Notes: generated by a model not told the origin, from the sequence alone. A stretch of 64,000 bases of DNA from [Borrelia] turdi (GCF_008828755.2 NZ_QBLM01000001.1:496001-560000), one strand, 5' to 3'. Shown: positions 44,987 to 55,348, numbered from the stretch's first letter. Made by a program: numbers and translations.

Positions 44987-46012
44987 GTGTTAAAAAAGGT
45001 TTATTGTTTTTTAATTTTTTTATTTATTGTTGCTTGTTCTGGCTCTGATGAGAAGAAGTCAGGTTCAAAAACAATTTCGCTTATAGTTGACGGCACTTTT
45101 GATGATAAAGGGTTTAATGAAAGTTCTTCTAAGGCAATAAGAAAATTGAAGTCAGACTTTGGTATAAATATAATTGAAAAAGCATCTACAGGCAATTCTC
45201 ATTTGGGAGATATTACAACTCTAGAAGATGGTAATTCAGATTTGATTTGGGGAGTTGGATTTAGATTGTCAGATGTTCTCTTGCAAAGAGCTAGCGAGAA
45301 TGTTTCTGTTAGTTATGCAATCATAGAAGGGGTTTATAATGAAATTCAAATGCCTAAAAATCTTCTTAATGTTCATTTTAGATCCGAAGAGGTGGCTTTT
45401 TTAGCAGGATATTTTGCGTCAAAAGTGTCTAAAACCGGTAAGATTGGATTTATTGGAGGAGTGAGGGGAAAAATTTTAGAATCTTTTATGTATGGATACG
45501 AAGCTGGTGCTAAGTATGCAAATTCTAATATTAAAGTTGTCTCTCAATATGTTGGCACATTTGGAGACTTCGGACTTGGTCGCTCAACAGCATCCAATAT
45601 GTATCGAGATGGGGTTGATATTATATTTGCAGCAGCAGGACTTTCTGGCATAGGAGTAATTGAGGCTGCAAAAGAATTGGGGCCCGATCATTATATTATT
45701 GGAGTAGATCAGGACCAATCATATCTTGCTCCTAATAATGTTCTTGTTTCTGCTGTAAAGAAAGTTGACTCATTAATGTATGGCTTAACAAAAAAGTATT
45801 TAGAAACTGGAATTTGGGATGGAGGAAAGAATATTTTCTTTGGACTTAAGGAAGATGGACTTGGCTTGGTTTTAAATGAAAACTTAAAATCAAATTATTC
45901 TAAGATTTATAACAGATCGTTGAAAATTGGGCAAAGTATAATGAATGGTATAATAAGAGTGCCTTATGACAAGATATCTTATGATAACTTTGTTTTACAA
46001 ATGGCAAATTAA
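44987..46012 (+). CDS. bmpD: basic membrane lipoprotein BmpD, purine-nucleoside-binding protein
   Basis: A 341-aa substrate-binding lipoprotein of the BMP/PnrA family (ABC transporter receptor for purine nucleosides). GTG start with AAGGTAAGGGGG upstream. The lipobox FIVAC gives C17 as the lipidated residue. The ligand-side phrase [12 protein letters not shown] (about 31-42), [11 protein letters not shown] (about 242-252) and the repeated EAGAKYAN block are conserved across the cluster. From memory, BmpD of B. burgdorferi binds adenosine. Its own terminator at 46143 separates it from bmpC. Confidence 0.93.
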   Translation: MLKKVYCFLIFLFIVACSGSDEKKSGSKTISLIVDGTFDDKGFNESSSKAIRKLKSDFGINIIEKASTGNSHLGDITTLEDGNSDLIWGVGFRLSDVLLQRASENVSVSYAIIEGVYNEIQMPKNLLNVHFRSEEVAFLAGYFASKVSKTGKIGFIGGVRGKILESFMYGYEAGAKYANSNIKVVSQYVGTFGDFGLGRSTASNMYRDGVDIIFAAAGLSGIGVIEAAKELGPDHYIIGVDQDQSYLAPNNVLVSAVKKVDSLMYGLTKKYLETGIWDGGKNIFFGLKEDGLGLVLNENLKSNYSKIYNRSLKIGQSIMNGIIRVPYDKISYDNFVLQMAN

Positions 46013-46142
46013 CTTGATTTGTATAGAATTGGTTTGCGAGAAATGTTTTTAGGCTTTTTAAAGAGATTTTAGAAAATCTTTTAATTGTTGTAATTTTAAA
46101 TTCAGATCAATCTTGCAAAAGAGTTTAAATTTAGATATTATG

Positions 46143-46183
46143 GTGATGATAGGAAAAATTATTTCTCCTATCATCATATTTTT
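46143..46183 (+). terminator. terminator after bmpD
   Basis: An 11-bp perfect stem (46144-46154 with 46166-46176) plus one G-U pair at its base, an 11-nt loop and TATTTTT after it. It lies within the 313-nt gap before bmpC, 130 nt after the bmpD stop. The remainder of the gap is AT-rich leader with no ORF that I trust. Confidence 0.7.
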
Positions 46184-46331
46184 ACTAATGCTAGAAGTTT
46201 TTCAAAAAAAGGTTTGTTGAAGTTTTTATTTTATAAATAAGGAATTTTACTTATTAGTAAAATAAAGTTAATGTTTTTATTTTTAAAAATTCTAAATTTT
46301 TTAAATAAGCTTTATAAGGAGAGGGTTGATT

Positions 46332-47393
46332 TTGTTTAAAAGGTTTATTTTTATTGTTTTATCTTTATTTCTATTGGCTTGTTTTAGACCTAATGAGAAG
46401 TCTGTTAAATCTGACAAAGTTGTTATAGGTGTTTTGGCTAATGGTAGCTTTCACGATAAAGGCTATAATCAAAGTGTTCATGAGGGTGTTGTAAAACTTA
46501 GAGATGATTTTGGAGTAAAACTTATCACTAAATCTTTAAGGCCTTATCCTATTGAGGGTAAAAGACTTCTTACTATTAATGAGGCAATGACAGAGGATGC
46601 TTATGAGGTGCAAAAAAATCCTTTAAATATTTTTTGGTTGATTGGATATCAATTTTCCAATTTATCAGTTAAGCTTTCTTATGAACGGCCAGATATTTGT
46701 TATGGGATTATAGATGCTTTTGATTATGGTGATATTCAAGTTCCTAAGAATTCCTTAGCTATTAAGTTTAGAAATGAAGAGGCTGCATTTCTAGCTGGAT
46801 ATATTGCTGCTAAGATGAGTAGAAAGGGAAAGATTGGATTTTTAACAGGTCCCGAAAGTGAATCTTTAAATGATTTTAAGTTTGGTTTTAAGGCTGGAAT
46901 TTTTTATGCTAATCCCAAATTAAGATTAGTTTCAAAAAAAGCGCCGTCTCTTTTTGATAAAGAGAAAGGCAAAGAAATGGCTAAGTTCATGTATAAAGAG
47001 GATAAAGTAGGCGTTATTTTTCCAATAGCTGGCATAACTGGTCTTGGGGTTTATGATGCTGCTAAGGAACTTGGATCTAGATATTATGTTATTGGTTTAA
47101 ATCAAGATCAATCATATATTGCACCTCAAAATGTTATTACTTCAATACTTAAGGATATTGGTAAGGTTATTTATTCTATTTCATCAGATTATATTAAAAA
47201 TAAAGTTTTTAAAGGTGGGGTTGTTATTGATCGAGGGTTAAAAGAAGGAGTAATAGAAATTGTTAAGGATCCTGATGTTTTAAATGATAGGTTAGTTAAT
47301 GAGATTGTTGATCTAGAAAATAAAATAATAAGTGGAGAAATTATTGTTCCTGATAGTGAATATGCATTTGATTTATTTAAATCAAAGTTATAA
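46332..47393 (+). CDS. bmpC: basic membrane lipoprotein BmpC
   Basis: A 353-aa PnrA-family lipoprotein. Two TTG codons could start it. AAGGAGAGGG is too close to the one at 46326, so I chose 46332, giving MFKRF... and lipobox LLAC with C17. It is the most divergent of the four: the ligand phrase reads NGSFHDKGYNQS where BmpD has [12 protein letters not shown], and the family GG-x-x(E/K) block is altered (TGPESES). The late phrase GLNQDQSYIAP is kept. A different ligand preference is possible. Only 40 nt before bmpA. Confidence 0.9.
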   Translation: MFKRFIFIVLSLFLLACFRPNEKSVKSDKVVIGVLANGSFHDKGYNQSVHEGVVKLRDDFGVKLITKSLRPYPIEGKRLLTINEAMTEDAYEVQKNPLNIFWLIGYQFSNLSVKLSYERPDICYGIIDAFDYGDIQVPKNSLAIKFRNEEAAFLAGYIAAKMSRKGKIGFLTGPESESLNDFKFGFKAGIFYANPKLRLVSKKAPSLFDKEKGKEMAKFMYKEDKVGVIFPIAGITGLGVYDAAKELGSRYYVIGLNQDQSYIAPQNVITSILKDIGKVIYSISSDYIKNKVFKGGVVIDRGLKEGVIEIVKDPDVLNDRLVNEIVDLENKIISGEIIVPDSEYAFDLFKSKL

Positions 47394-47433
47394 ACTACTT
47401 AGGTATAGCTTTATTTGAAAAGAGGAACAGTTT

Positions 47434-48453
47434 ATGAATAAATTATTATTATTGATTTTGCTTGAAGGTGTTATTTTTTTATCTTGTAGTGGCAAGGGTA
47501 GTCTTGAGAGTGGTATTCCCAAGATAGCTGTAATAGTTGGTGGAACTTTTGATGATAAATCTTTTAATGAAAGCGCTTTAAATGGTATAAAAAAAGTTAA
47601 AGAGGAATTTAAGATTGAGCTTCTCTTAAAAGAATCCTCAACAAGTTCTCATTTATCTGATCTTGAAGGGCTTAAAGATGCGGGTTCAAATTTAATTTGG
47701 CTTGTTGGATATAGATTTAGCGATGTGGCCAAGGCTGTTTCTTTACAAAATCCCGAGGTAAAATATGCGATTATTGATCCTGTTTATTCTAACGAGCCTA
47801 TTCCTTCAAATTTAGTAGGCATGACTTTTAGAGCTCAAGAAGGCGCGTTTTTAACAGGTTATATTGCTTCAAAAGTTTCTAAAACAGGTAAAATTGGATT
47901 TTTAGGAGGAATAAAGAGCGAGATAGTAGATGCTTTCAAGTATGGGTATGAGGCCGGTGCTAAGTATGCCAATAAAGATATAAAGATATTTACCCAGTAT
48001 ATTGGCAGCTTTGATGATCTTGAAGCTGGTAGAAGCATTGCAACTAAAATGTATTCTGATGGGATAGATATTATTCATCATGCTGCAGGTCTTGGAGGAA
48101 TTGGGGCTATTGAAGTTGCAAAAGAACTTGGTCCTGGGCATTACATTATTGGAGTTGATGAGGATCAATCATATCTTGCTCCTGATAATGTTATTACATC
48201 TTCAACTAAAGATGTTGGTAGATCTTTAAATATTTTTACATCTAATTATTTAAAAACTAATACTTTCGAAGGCGGAAAATTAATAAATTATGGACTTAAA
48301 GAAGGAGTTATAGGGTTTGTAAGAAATCCCAAAATGATTCCATTTGAACTTGAAAAAGAAATTGATATTCTTTCTAGCAAAATAATCAATAAAGAAATTA
48401 TTGTTCCTTATAATGAAGAAAGTTATAAAAAATTTCTTAAAGAATTTATTTAA
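47434..48453 (+). CDS. bmpA: basic membrane lipoprotein BmpA (P39 antigen)
   Basis: A 339-aa lipoprotein, the serodiagnostic P39 antigen of Lyme spirochaetes. The lipobox FLSC gives lipidated C18. Family phrases [23 protein letters not shown] and [11 protein letters not shown] are present; the first Asp of the DGTFDD phrase is Gly here. The N-terminal leader is almost the same as I recall for B31, while many mature residues differ, which suggests another Lyme species. AGAGGA ribosome site. Followed by bmpB after 94 nt. Confidence 0.94.
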   Translation: MNKLLLLILLEGVIFLSCSGKGSLESGIPKIAVIVGGTFDDKSFNESALNGIKKVKEEFKIELLLKESSTSSHLSDLEGLKDAGSNLIWLVGYRFSDVAKAVSLQNPEVKYAIIDPVYSNEPIPSNLVGMTFRAQEGAFLTGYIASKVSKTGKIGFLGGIKSEIVDAFKYGYEAGAKYANKDIKIFTQYIGSFDDLEAGRSIATKMYSDGIDIIHHAAGLGGIGAIEVAKELGPGHYIIGVDEDQSYLAPDNVITSSTKDVGRSLNIFTSNYLKTNTFEGGKLINYGLKEGVIGFVRNPKMIPFELEKEIDILSSKIINKEIIVPYNEESYKKFLKEFI

Positions 48454-48547
48454 ATAAAGAGTCAATTTATATTTTTTATTTTTAATAATTTAGGTATAAA
48501 AAACACATTAGTTTTGTTTAAATAATAGAAATGGAGAATCGTTCTAT

Positions 48548-49573
48548 ATGAGTATTGTAATTTTTATATTTGGAATTTTGTTGACTTCTTGCTTTAGTAA
48601 GAATGGAGCTGAATCTGGTTCAAGTAAAATTAAGATATCTATGTTGGTAGATGGTGTTCTTGATGACAAATCTTTTAATTCTAGTGCTAATAAGGCGTTA
48701 TTGCGTTTAGAAAAAGATTTTCCAGAAAGTATTGAAAAAGTTTTTTCTAGTGCTGTCTCTGGAGTTTATTCCAGTTATGTTTCAGATCTTGATAATTTTA
48801 AAATGAATGGTTCAGGTTTGATTTGGCTTATAGGGTACATGCTTACGGATGTTTCTTTATCGGCTTCATTAGAGAATCCAGAAATTAGATATGGAATAAT
48901 AGATCCTATTTATGGCGATGATGTTCAAATTCCTAAAAATTTGATTGGCGTTGTTTTTAAAATAGAGCAAGGTGCTTTTTTAGCTGGCTATATTGCAGCT
49001 AAAAAAAGTAGTTCTGGCAAAATAGGTTTTATAGGCGGAGTTAAGAGCGGTGTAGTAGATGCATTTCGTTATGGCTATGAAGCTGGTGCAAAGTATGCTA
49101 ATAAAGGCATAACGATTATAAGTGAATACACCAATTCTTTTTCTGATGTTAATATTGGTAGAATTATGGCTAATAAAATGTATTCTAAGGGGATAGATAT
49201 AATTCATTTTGCAGCCGGGTTATCAGGATTTGGTGTTATTGAGGCTGCAAAAAAACTTGGCGATGGTTACTATCTCATTGGAGCCGATCAAGATCAGTCG
49301 CATCTTGCTCCCAAAAATTTTATTACTTCTGTTATAAAAAACGTTGGTGATGCATTGTATTTGGTTACTAGCGAATATCTTAAAAATAATAATGTTTGGG
49401 AAGGTGGAAAAATTATTCAAATGGGGTTAAGAGATGGTGTTGTTGGCTTATCTAATGCGAATGAATTTGAATACATAAAAGTCCTTGAAAATAAAATAAT
49501 CAGCAAAGAGATTATTGTTCCTTTCAATCAGGAAGGATATGAAATTTTTATAAAACAAATATTAAAGTTATAG
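48548..49573 (+). CDS. bmpB: basic membrane lipoprotein BmpB
   Basis: A 341-aa fourth Bmp paralogue. The signal peptide is short and has no Lys at its start (MSIVIFIFGILLTSC, lipidated C15), which is unusual. An ATG further up is out of frame, so this start stands. Ligand phrases DGVLDDKSFNSS and GADQDQSHLAP are recognisable. Probably made from the bmpA transcript, as a run of T before it does not form a clear terminator. Confidence 0.92.
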   Translation: MSIVIFIFGILLTSCFSKNGAESGSSKIKISMLVDGVLDDKSFNSSANKALLRLEKDFPESIEKVFSSAVSGVYSSYVSDLDNFKMNGSGLIWLIGYMLTDVSLSASLENPEIRYGIIDPIYGDDVQIPKNLIGVVFKIEQGAFLAGYIAAKKSSSGKIGFIGGVKSGVVDAFRYGYEAGAKYANKGITIISEYTNSFSDVNIGRIMANKMYSKGIDIIHFAAGLSGFGVIEAAKKLGDGYYLIGADQDQSHLAPKNFITSVIKNVGDALYLVTSEYLKNNNVWEGGKIIQMGLRDGVVGLSNANEFEYIKVLENKIISKEIIVPFNQEGYEIFIKQILKL

Positions 49574-49684
49574 ATTTTTCAAGTAAAAAGATTTTAATTT
49601 TCTAATTTTGAATTTTTTAATTATGTTATATTTATTGTGTTATAATAAATAGAAGTACATTTCTATTGTTTAGAGGATTTAGCA

Positions 49685-51109
49685 TTGAATAAAAAGATGT
49701 TTCCTAAAATTTACTATTATGATCAAGACTTTATTGATATTTATAATAAAAGTTTATCTTGGATTCAAGACAAGGTTGTTTTACAAAAAGTTGCTGATAA
49801 GGGCAAAAAAGATAAAAATTATTATTCTGAGAATTTTAATTATATAGACCAGATGCAAGCTTGTATGTCAAGCTTTTTTCTTGTTTATAGTAATGGGGAA
49901 TATTCATCTACATCTGCAATTGATAAATTTTATCAATTGCAGGAAGAATCTGGTGCAATCAGAGCTAGATATGACAATAACAATGCGATTATTGATCTTG
50001 ATGATAATGAAGAGAATATTGGATTTCCTATTTTTGCATGGGCTGAATATAATTTATATCACAAAACTGGAAATAAAAAGAGAATTTCTGAAGTTTTGCC
50101 AATTCTTGATAAGTATTATAAGTGGATAGAGAATAAATTTTTAAAGGAAAATGGTCTTTATTCAATTGATGTAAATAAAATTTTTTATAAAAACTCTCCA
50201 AGAGTAGGTGCATACTATCCTATAGATTTTAATTCATTGCAAGTTCATAGTGCATATTGTATTTCTAAATTAGCAGACATTTTAAATGATAAAAATTTGT
50301 CACTTGAATACAAAAAACGATTTTTTTCTCTTAAGGTTAAAATTAATTCTTTAATGTGGAGTGAAAAAGATGGATTTTATTATGATCTTGATGTTAATGA
50401 AAATATTCTTGAAATTAAGACAATAGCAGGGTTTTTTCCAATGCTTTCTGAGATTCCCAGCGAAGATAGAATAGAAAGAATGATTTTTTATTTAAAAAGT
50501 ACTAAGCATTTTGGGACTCCAAATCCTTTTCCAACTCTTGCTGTTAGTGAGCCGGGTTTTAGTGAGGATGGTAATGGATATTATGGCTCAGTTTATACTT
50601 ATATAAATTTTTTTGTGATCAAAGGCCTTGAATATTGTGGTCGTGCAAATATTGCAAGAGAATTTACTATAAGGCATTTATATTATATATTAGATACTTT
50701 AATGCCGTTTAATAAAATTAAAGGGCACATTTGGGAAGCTTACAAGCCTATGCAAGAAGGGCCTGCATATTTTGATTCTAATAAAAAAACTTATACTGAG
50801 AAAGATCTTATTTGTTATCTTGCTCTTTTTAGCATTAGCTTGATGATAGAAAATATTATTGGGCTTACAATTAGTTTGCCCGATAAAACTGTATATTGGA
50901 ACATACCAACTCTTGAGATTATGGGGATAGAAAGCTTATCTCTTAAAAAGAATCAAACTACAATAATTTGTAATAAAGGGAAAAGAGGCTGGGAAATAAA
51001 AATGGAATCTGAAAAACTTTATTATTTTACAATAAATATATTAAATAAAAAAGAAAAAACCCTTCCCATTCCTTCAGGAAGGTGTTCTATGTTGTTAGAT
51101 AAGCTTTGA
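49685..51109 (+). CDS. trehalase-like / GH-family (alpha/alpha)6-barrel glycosidase
   Basis: A 474-aa cytoplasmic protein with no signal peptide. Repeated aromatic helical phrases (FPIFAWAEYNLYHKTG near 117-132, GYYGSVYTYINFFVIKGLEY near 298-317, IWEAYKP near 349-355) resemble the MGH-like (alpha/alpha)6 barrel shared by trehalases (GH37) and GH63. The classical trehalase signatures (PGGRF and QWDxPxGW) are not recognisable, so the trehalase name given to the B31 homologue (BB0381, from memory) is doubtful. TTG start after a TAGAGGAT ribosome site. Confidence 0.7.
   Translation: MNKKMFPKIYYYDQDFIDIYNKSLSWIQDKVVLQKVADKGKKDKNYYSENFNYIDQMQACMSSFFLVYSNGEYSSTSAIDKFYQLQEESGAIRARYDNNNAIIDLDDNEENIGFPIFAWAEYNLYHKTGNKKRISEVLPILDKYYKWIENKFLKENGLYSIDVNKIFYKNSPRVGAYYPIDFNSLQVHSAYCISKLADILNDKNLSLEYKKRFFSLKVKINSLMWSEKDGFYYDLDVNENILEIKTIAGFFPMLSEIPSEDRIERMIFYLKSTKHFGTPNPFPTLAVSEPGFSEDGNGYYGSVYTYINFFVIKGLEYCGRANIAREFTIRHLYYILDTLMPFNKIKGHIWEAYKPMQEGPAYFDSNKKTYTEKDLICYLALFSISLMIENIIGLTISLPDKTVYWNIPTLEIMGIESLSLKKNQTTIICNKGKRGWEIKMESEKLYYFTINILNKKEKTLPIPSGRCSMLLDKL
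49914..49942. repeat. 29-bp near-perfect palindrome inside the glycosidase gene
   Basis: Bases 49914-49927 are the exact reverse complement of 49929-49942 around a single T. It is within codons for AIDKFYQLQ, about 230 nt into the gene. It could form an mRNA hairpin or bind a dimeric protein, but no function is known. Confidence 0.5.
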
Positions 51110-51166
51110 TGAATTTGGTGGATTCATTAAATGTCTTGTGAAATTTAAATTTTTGGAGGCCTTTTA

Positions 51167-52531
51167 ATGATAGATATTGATGAATTGAGAATTTTTCTTA
51201 AAGAGAAGAGTTATTCTAAAATTAAAGAAAAATTTTTAAAGCATGATTCTTTTGACATTGCTGAGGCTCTTAAAAGACTTAATGGATCTGAACTGATTTT
51301 ACTCTACAGATTTTTACCAAAAAAAATAGCAGTTGAAACTTTTTCTAATTTTGATCAATCTACAAAAAACAAATTAGCAAATTCTTTTACAAATAAAGAA
51401 ATAAGTGAAATGATTGATGAGCTAAATCTTGATGACGTTATTGATCTTTTAGAAGAGGTTCCTGCAAATGTTGTTCAAAGATTTTTAGCAAGTTCTACAG
51501 AAGAGAATAGAGAAATTATTAATAAATTTTTGTCCTACAGTGATGATTCTGCAGGTTCGATTGTAACAATTGAGTATGTTGAACTTAAAGAAGATTTCAC
51601 AGTTGGCAAAGCTCTTGACTATATTAGAAGGGTAGCTAAAACCAAAGAAGATATTTACACTTATTATATTACAGATGATGAAAAACATTTAAAAGGAGTT
51701 ATGAAAATTGAGGATTTAATCTTAGCTCAAGATGATGTCATTTTGTCATCAATAATGAGAAGTAGTGGTTTTTATATTGTGGGGGTTAATGATGAGAAAG
51801 AAGATATTGCGCTTCTTTTCCAAAAGTATGATATTACTAGCGTTCCCGTTGTTGACAATGAAGGGAGAATGATAGGGGTTATTATTATCGATGATATTTT
51901 AGATGTTATTCAATCAGTAAATACTGAAGATTTTCAAATGATTGCGGCTGTTAAGCCCCTAGATACGTCTTATCTTGATACTTCTATTTTGGTTATGACA
52001 AAAAATAGGATAATTTGGCTTTTAATTCTTATGGTATCTTCTACTTTTACAGCGACAATCATTTCAAATTATCAAAACTTAATGTTGTCTTTAGTGCTTT
52101 TGGCTAGTTTTATTCCCCTTTTAATGGATACTTCAGGCAATGCTGGCTCTCAGGCATCTGCTTTAATAATTCGTGAGCTTGCTCTTGGTACTGTCAAGGT
52201 AAAAGATTTTTTTAAAGTTTTTTTAAAGGAAATATGTGTTAGTATTCTAGTGGGAGTAATTCTTGCTAGTGTTAATTTTTTAAGAATTGTATTTTTTGTA
52301 GCTCCGCAGCATTCTGATAAGCTTAAAATAGCGTTTGTAGTTTCAGCCTGTTTGATGGTAAGTTTGACAGTGGCAAAGATATTGGGGGGTCTTTTACCTA
52401 TTGTTGCTAAAATTTTCAAGTTGGATCCAGCGCTTATGGCAGGCCCTTTAATTACTACGATTGCAGATGCTATTACTTTGATAGCTTATTTTAATATAGC
52501 AAAATGGGTTTTGGTTAGTTATGCTGTTTAA
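51167..52531 (+). CDS. mgtE: magnesium transporter MgtE
   Basis: A 454-aa Mg2+ channel of the inner membrane. The N-terminal helical MgtE_N domain (about 1-125) includes the phrase DLLEEVPANVVQRFL. Two CBS domains follow (about 130-255, with ITSVPVVDNEGRMIGVI) and gate the pore. The C-terminal five-helix channel (about 280-450) carries the signature PLLMDTSGNAGSQASALIIR near 314-333. All parts are present at normal length. GGAGG precedes the ATG. Confidence 0.96.
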   Translation: MIDIDELRIFLKEKSYSKIKEKFLKHDSFDIAEALKRLNGSELILLYRFLPKKIAVETFSNFDQSTKNKLANSFTNKEISEMIDELNLDDVIDLLEEVPANVVQRFLASSTEENREIINKFLSYSDDSAGSIVTIEYVELKEDFTVGKALDYIRRVAKTKEDIYTYYITDDEKHLKGVMKIEDLILAQDDVILSSIMRSSGFYIVGVNDEKEDIALLFQKYDITSVPVVDNEGRMIGVIIIDDILDVIQSVNTEDFQMIAAVKPLDTSYLDTSILVMTKNRIIWLLILMVSSTFTATIISNYQNLMLSLVLLASFIPLLMDTSGNAGSQASALIIRELALGTVKVKDFFKVFLKEICVSILVGVILASVNFLRIVFFVAPQHSDKLKIAFVVSACLMVSLTVAKILGGLLPIVAKIFKLDPALMAGPLITTIADAITLIAYFNIAKWVLVSYAV

Positions 52532-52580
52532 GTTTCATTTAAATATATTGATTGTTATTTTTTTATAATAGGATATTTTA

Positions 52581-53000
52581 ATGTATAATTGTATTTTTTG
52601 TAAAATAGTAAATAAAGAGCTTCCTAGTTATAAAGTTTATGAGGATGATTTAGTTTTAGCATTTTTGGACATTAATCCTTTGGCTGTTGGGCATATTCTT
52701 GTTATTCCTAAAGAACATAGTGAAAATTTATTGAATATGGATGATAAATTTAACGAGAGAATTTTAAGGGTATGTAAAAAAATTTCTAATGCTTTAAAGA
52801 AAATAAATTTAGGCATTTATGGTGGAATAAATATTTATTCTTCTTTGGGAGCTGTTGCAGGGCAAGAGGTTTTTCACACCCATTTTCATATAATTCCAAG
52901 ATTTAAAAATGATGGACTTGGTTTTAAGAGAGGTAATAAACTTAATCTTGAGGTTGAAAAATTTAAAGAGTTGTCTATGCAAATAGGTATGAATATTTAA
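52581..53000 (+). CDS. HIT-family nucleotide hydrolase (HinT-like)
   Basis: A 139-aa Hint-branch phosphoramidase. It opens with the typical CIFCKIVNKELPS, a Cys pair (C4, C7) that often binds zinc. The histidine triad HTHFH lies at 99-103, with the nucleophile His in the middle of the site. Usual role: hydrolysis of AMP-lysine or adenylates. Annotated pkcI in B31, a name that misleads about function. It follows mgtE by 49 nt. Confidence 0.92.
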   Translation: MYNCIFCKIVNKELPSYKVYEDDLVLAFLDINPLAVGHILVIPKEHSENLLNMDDKFNERILRVCKKISNALKKINLGIYGGINIYSSLGAVAGQEVFHTHFHIIPRFKNDGLGFKRGNKLNLEVEKFKELSMQIGMNI

Positions 53001-53026
53001 TTTTATTTTGCCAAAAAGGATTCTTT

Positions 53027-53689
53027 ATGAGAAGAAACTTTATTTTCTTTTTTGTTTTTATGTTTAATGTATTAAGAGTTTATTCAGGAATTCCTGGCTA
53101 TCTTAATGTATACAATGGAATTGGGGTTGGTGTTGATAATTTTACTAAAGATTTATTCTTCTACGAAAGACTTAGGTATCAATTTTTTAGTGGACTTGGT
53201 ATTAATGTTTCTCAAAATTTTGCATTTGGTGGGGAATTTAATTTAGATATTAAATTATTGCCAAGCCATACTCCTTATACTAAAGAAATTATGTTTATGT
53301 TGGATGATCAAATACATTTAAAGCATCCTCTAAATTATTTTATAGTAAAAGATATTACATTCTCAATGAGAATATATGGCAATTATTATTTTTTGCCTTA
53401 TACTCCAATGTTTAGTTTAATCTTTTTTACAGGGTTAAAATTTTCATATATTGGTGCAAAAATTTGTTTTGAAGGTTCACGTGATTGGGCATTATTTAAT
53501 AATGTTATTTTAGGAGTAGACATTGGAGCTAGAATGAATATGGATGTTATTTTTTTGGAATATTCAATTTCTCCAATTTTTTATAACAAGTCTTTGCTTT
53601 TAAATCAAATGCATAAAATAACTTTAGGCTTTATTTTCCAGCTTGATGTAGCAACAAAAAATGACAGTGAGATACTTTCTATTTTGTAA
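53027..53689 (+). CDS. exported beta-barrel-like protein of unknown function
   Basis: A 220-aa protein with a signal peptide (about 1-20, cut near VYS). The mature chain is all alternating aromatic strands with Gly turns (NGIGVGVDNF, GLGINVSQNFAFGGEFNL), like a small outer-membrane barrel. No lipobox. It follows the HIT gene by 26 nt and converges with luxS, with only 10 nt between the stops. Confidence 0.72.
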   Translation: MRRNFIFFFVFMFNVLRVYSGIPGYLNVYNGIGVGVDNFTKDLFFYERLRYQFFSGLGINVSQNFAFGGEFNLDIKLLPSHTPYTKEIMFMLDDQIHLKHPLNYFIVKDITFSMRIYGNYYFLPYTPMFSLIFFTGLKFSYIGAKICFEGSRDWALFNNVILGVDIGARMNMDVIFLEYSISPIFYNKSLLLNQMHKITLGFIFQLDVATKNDSEILSIL

Positions 53690-53699
53690 GCTTTATAAG

Positions 53700-54173
53700 C
53701 TAGGGATATTTTAAATTTTCTTCTTTGATATTGTTTAATATTTGTAAGTATTTAGAAGACTCATATTTAGCCATATCAAGGTTATGTTCTTTGTAATTCC
53801 CGCATTCTTTATCGCTTGCTCCTGGAATAGGTTCTGAAAAATTTACAATTTCGTAAAAAAGCCATGATATTAAGTCAATAAGATCTTTGCTTTCATAGTT
53901 TCCAAAAACTATTAAGTAAAAACCAGTTCTGCACCCCATGGGACCAAAATATACTATTTTTTCGGCCCAAACTTCGTTATTTCTAAGTAAAGTGGCTCCT
54001 ATGTGCTCTATTGTGTGTATTGCTGCGTTTTCAATTATTGGCTCAATGTTGGGAGCTTTAATTCTAATGTCTATTGTAGTAAATATTACATTTTCAAAGG
54101 TATCTTTTCTTGAGACATATATGCCAGGGTTTAATTTTGTATGGTCTATTGTAAAGCTTGTTATTTTTTTCAT
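53700..54173 (-). CDS. luxS: S-ribosylhomocysteine lyase LuxS
   Basis: Splits S-ribosylhomocysteine into homocysteine and DPD, the precursor of AI-2. Metal ligands H53 and H57 lie in HTIEH with E56; C81 (GCRTGFY) is catalytic and C124 (ECGNY) is the third ligand. The open frame extends to 54221, but the ATG at 54173 gives the usual 157-aa protein and overlaps the metK stop by ATGA. Last gene of the pfs-metK-luxS set. As I recall, Borrelia lacks the enzymes to regenerate methionine, so the route is mainly for detoxification or signalling. Confidence 0.95.
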   Translation of the reverse strand: MKKITSFTIDHTKLNPGIYVSRKDTFENVIFTTIDIRIKAPNIEPIIENAAIHTIEHIGATLLRNNEVWAEKIVYFGPMGCRTGFYLIVFGNYESKDLIDLISWLFYEIVNFSEPIPGASDKECGNYKEHNLDMAKYESSKYLQILNNIKEENLKYP

Positions 54174-55348
54174 TTTTTTAGTACCGTTTGTATTTTTTTT
54201 ACAAAATCTAATTTTTCCCATTCAAATTCATTTTTTCCAAAATGACCATAAGTACAAGTTTTAAGATATATGGGTTGTTTTAGGTTTAATTTTTTAATTA
54301 TACCATTGGGAGTTAAATCGAAGTTATTGACAATGAAATTTAATATTTTGTTTGCGTATTTAGGATCATTTATTCCTGAAGTTATTTGAATAGATATTGG
54401 GTTTTCAATTCCAATTGCATATGCAAGTTGTAGCTCGAATTCTTTAGAAATACCGGCTGCTACCATATTTTTTGCGATATATCTTGCCATGTAGGCAGCT
54501 GATCTGTCTACTTTTGTGGCATCTTTTCCGCTGTATGCCCCTCCTCCGTGTCTTGCAAATCCTCCATAACTATCGGCAATAATTTTTCTTCCCGTAAGAC
54601 CCGTGTCTCCGGTAGGACCGCCAATTACAAAATTTCCAGAAGGATTAATGCAATAAGTAGTATTGTCATCAAGTATTGATTTGTCTTGAATGGTGGGCTT
54701 AATAATTTCTTCAATTATTGTTTGTCTTATTAGTTTTTGGGAGATATTTGGATGATGTTGGTGAGAGACTATAATATTTTTTATTTTGATAGGCCTTCTA
54801 TTTTTATCGTATTCTATAGTAACTTGAGATTTTGAGTCGGGCCGCAACCATTCTATTGCTCCTGATTTTCTAAGATTGCTAGCTTTTTTTAGAATTGAGT
54901 TGGCGAGTTCATAAGGAGCAGGTAAAAAATTTGTTGTTTCATCGCAAGCATATCCAAATATTATTCCCTGATCACCTGCTCCAAGGGTGTTAGATCTTTT
55001 TTTTTCAATTGCGTTTATAATATCACGTGATTGATTGCCAATGGTGTCTATTACCGTTATTGTTTTATAATCAAGTCCATAATCAATATTTGTATAGCCT
55101 ATATCTTTAATAATTTTTTTAGCAATTTCTTTTATATTTATGTGTTTTTTTTCAGGACTATTTATTTCTCCTGCTATTACTACTAAATTTTGTGTAATTA
55201 TGACTTCGCAAGCTACTTTTGCATTCTTATCTACTTTTAGCATTTCGTCAAGGATGGCATCAGAGATTTGATCTGCAATTTTATCTGGATGTCCTTCAGA
55301 TACAGCCTCAGAAGTTAAAGTTTGGTTAGCTGCTATTATTTTATTCAT
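54170..55348 (-). CDS. metK: S-adenosylmethionine synthetase
   Basis: Makes the methyl donor SAM from Met and ATP. A 392-aa protein of the usual length. Signatures: [18 protein letters not shown] (about 17-34), [12 protein letters not shown] (about 121-132) and the P-loop-like [22 protein letters not shown] (about 266-287). It overlaps pfs and luxS by 4 bp each. Confidence 0.97.
   Translation of the reverse strand: MNKIIAANQTLTSEAVSEGHPDKIADQISDAILDEMLKVDKNAKVACEVIITQNLVVIAGEINSPEKKHINIKEIAKKIIKDIGYTNIDYGLDYKTITVIDTIGNQSRDIINAIEKKRSNTLGAGDQGIIFGYACDETTNFLPAPYELANSILKKASNLRKSGAIEWLRPDSKSQVTIEYDKNRRPIKIKNIIVSHQHHPNISQKLIRQTIIEEIIKPTIQDKSILDDNTTYCINPSGNFVIGGPTGDTGLTGRKIIADSYGGFARHGGGAYSGKDATKVDRSAAYMARYIAKNMVAAGISKEFELQLAYAIGIENPISIQITSGINDPKYANKILNFIVNNFDLTPNGIIKKLNLKQPIYLKTCTYGHFGKNEFEWEKLDFVKKIQTVLKK

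Noticed and set aside
46013..46142. Possible gene remnant between bmpD and bmpC
   Set aside because: No frame with Bmp-like residues; the gap is explained by a terminator and an AT-rich leader.
54174..54221. N-terminal extension of luxS (16 residues)
   Set aside because: The ATG at 54173 gives the standard 157-aa LuxS and overlaps the metK stop; the extension lies within metK coding sequence.
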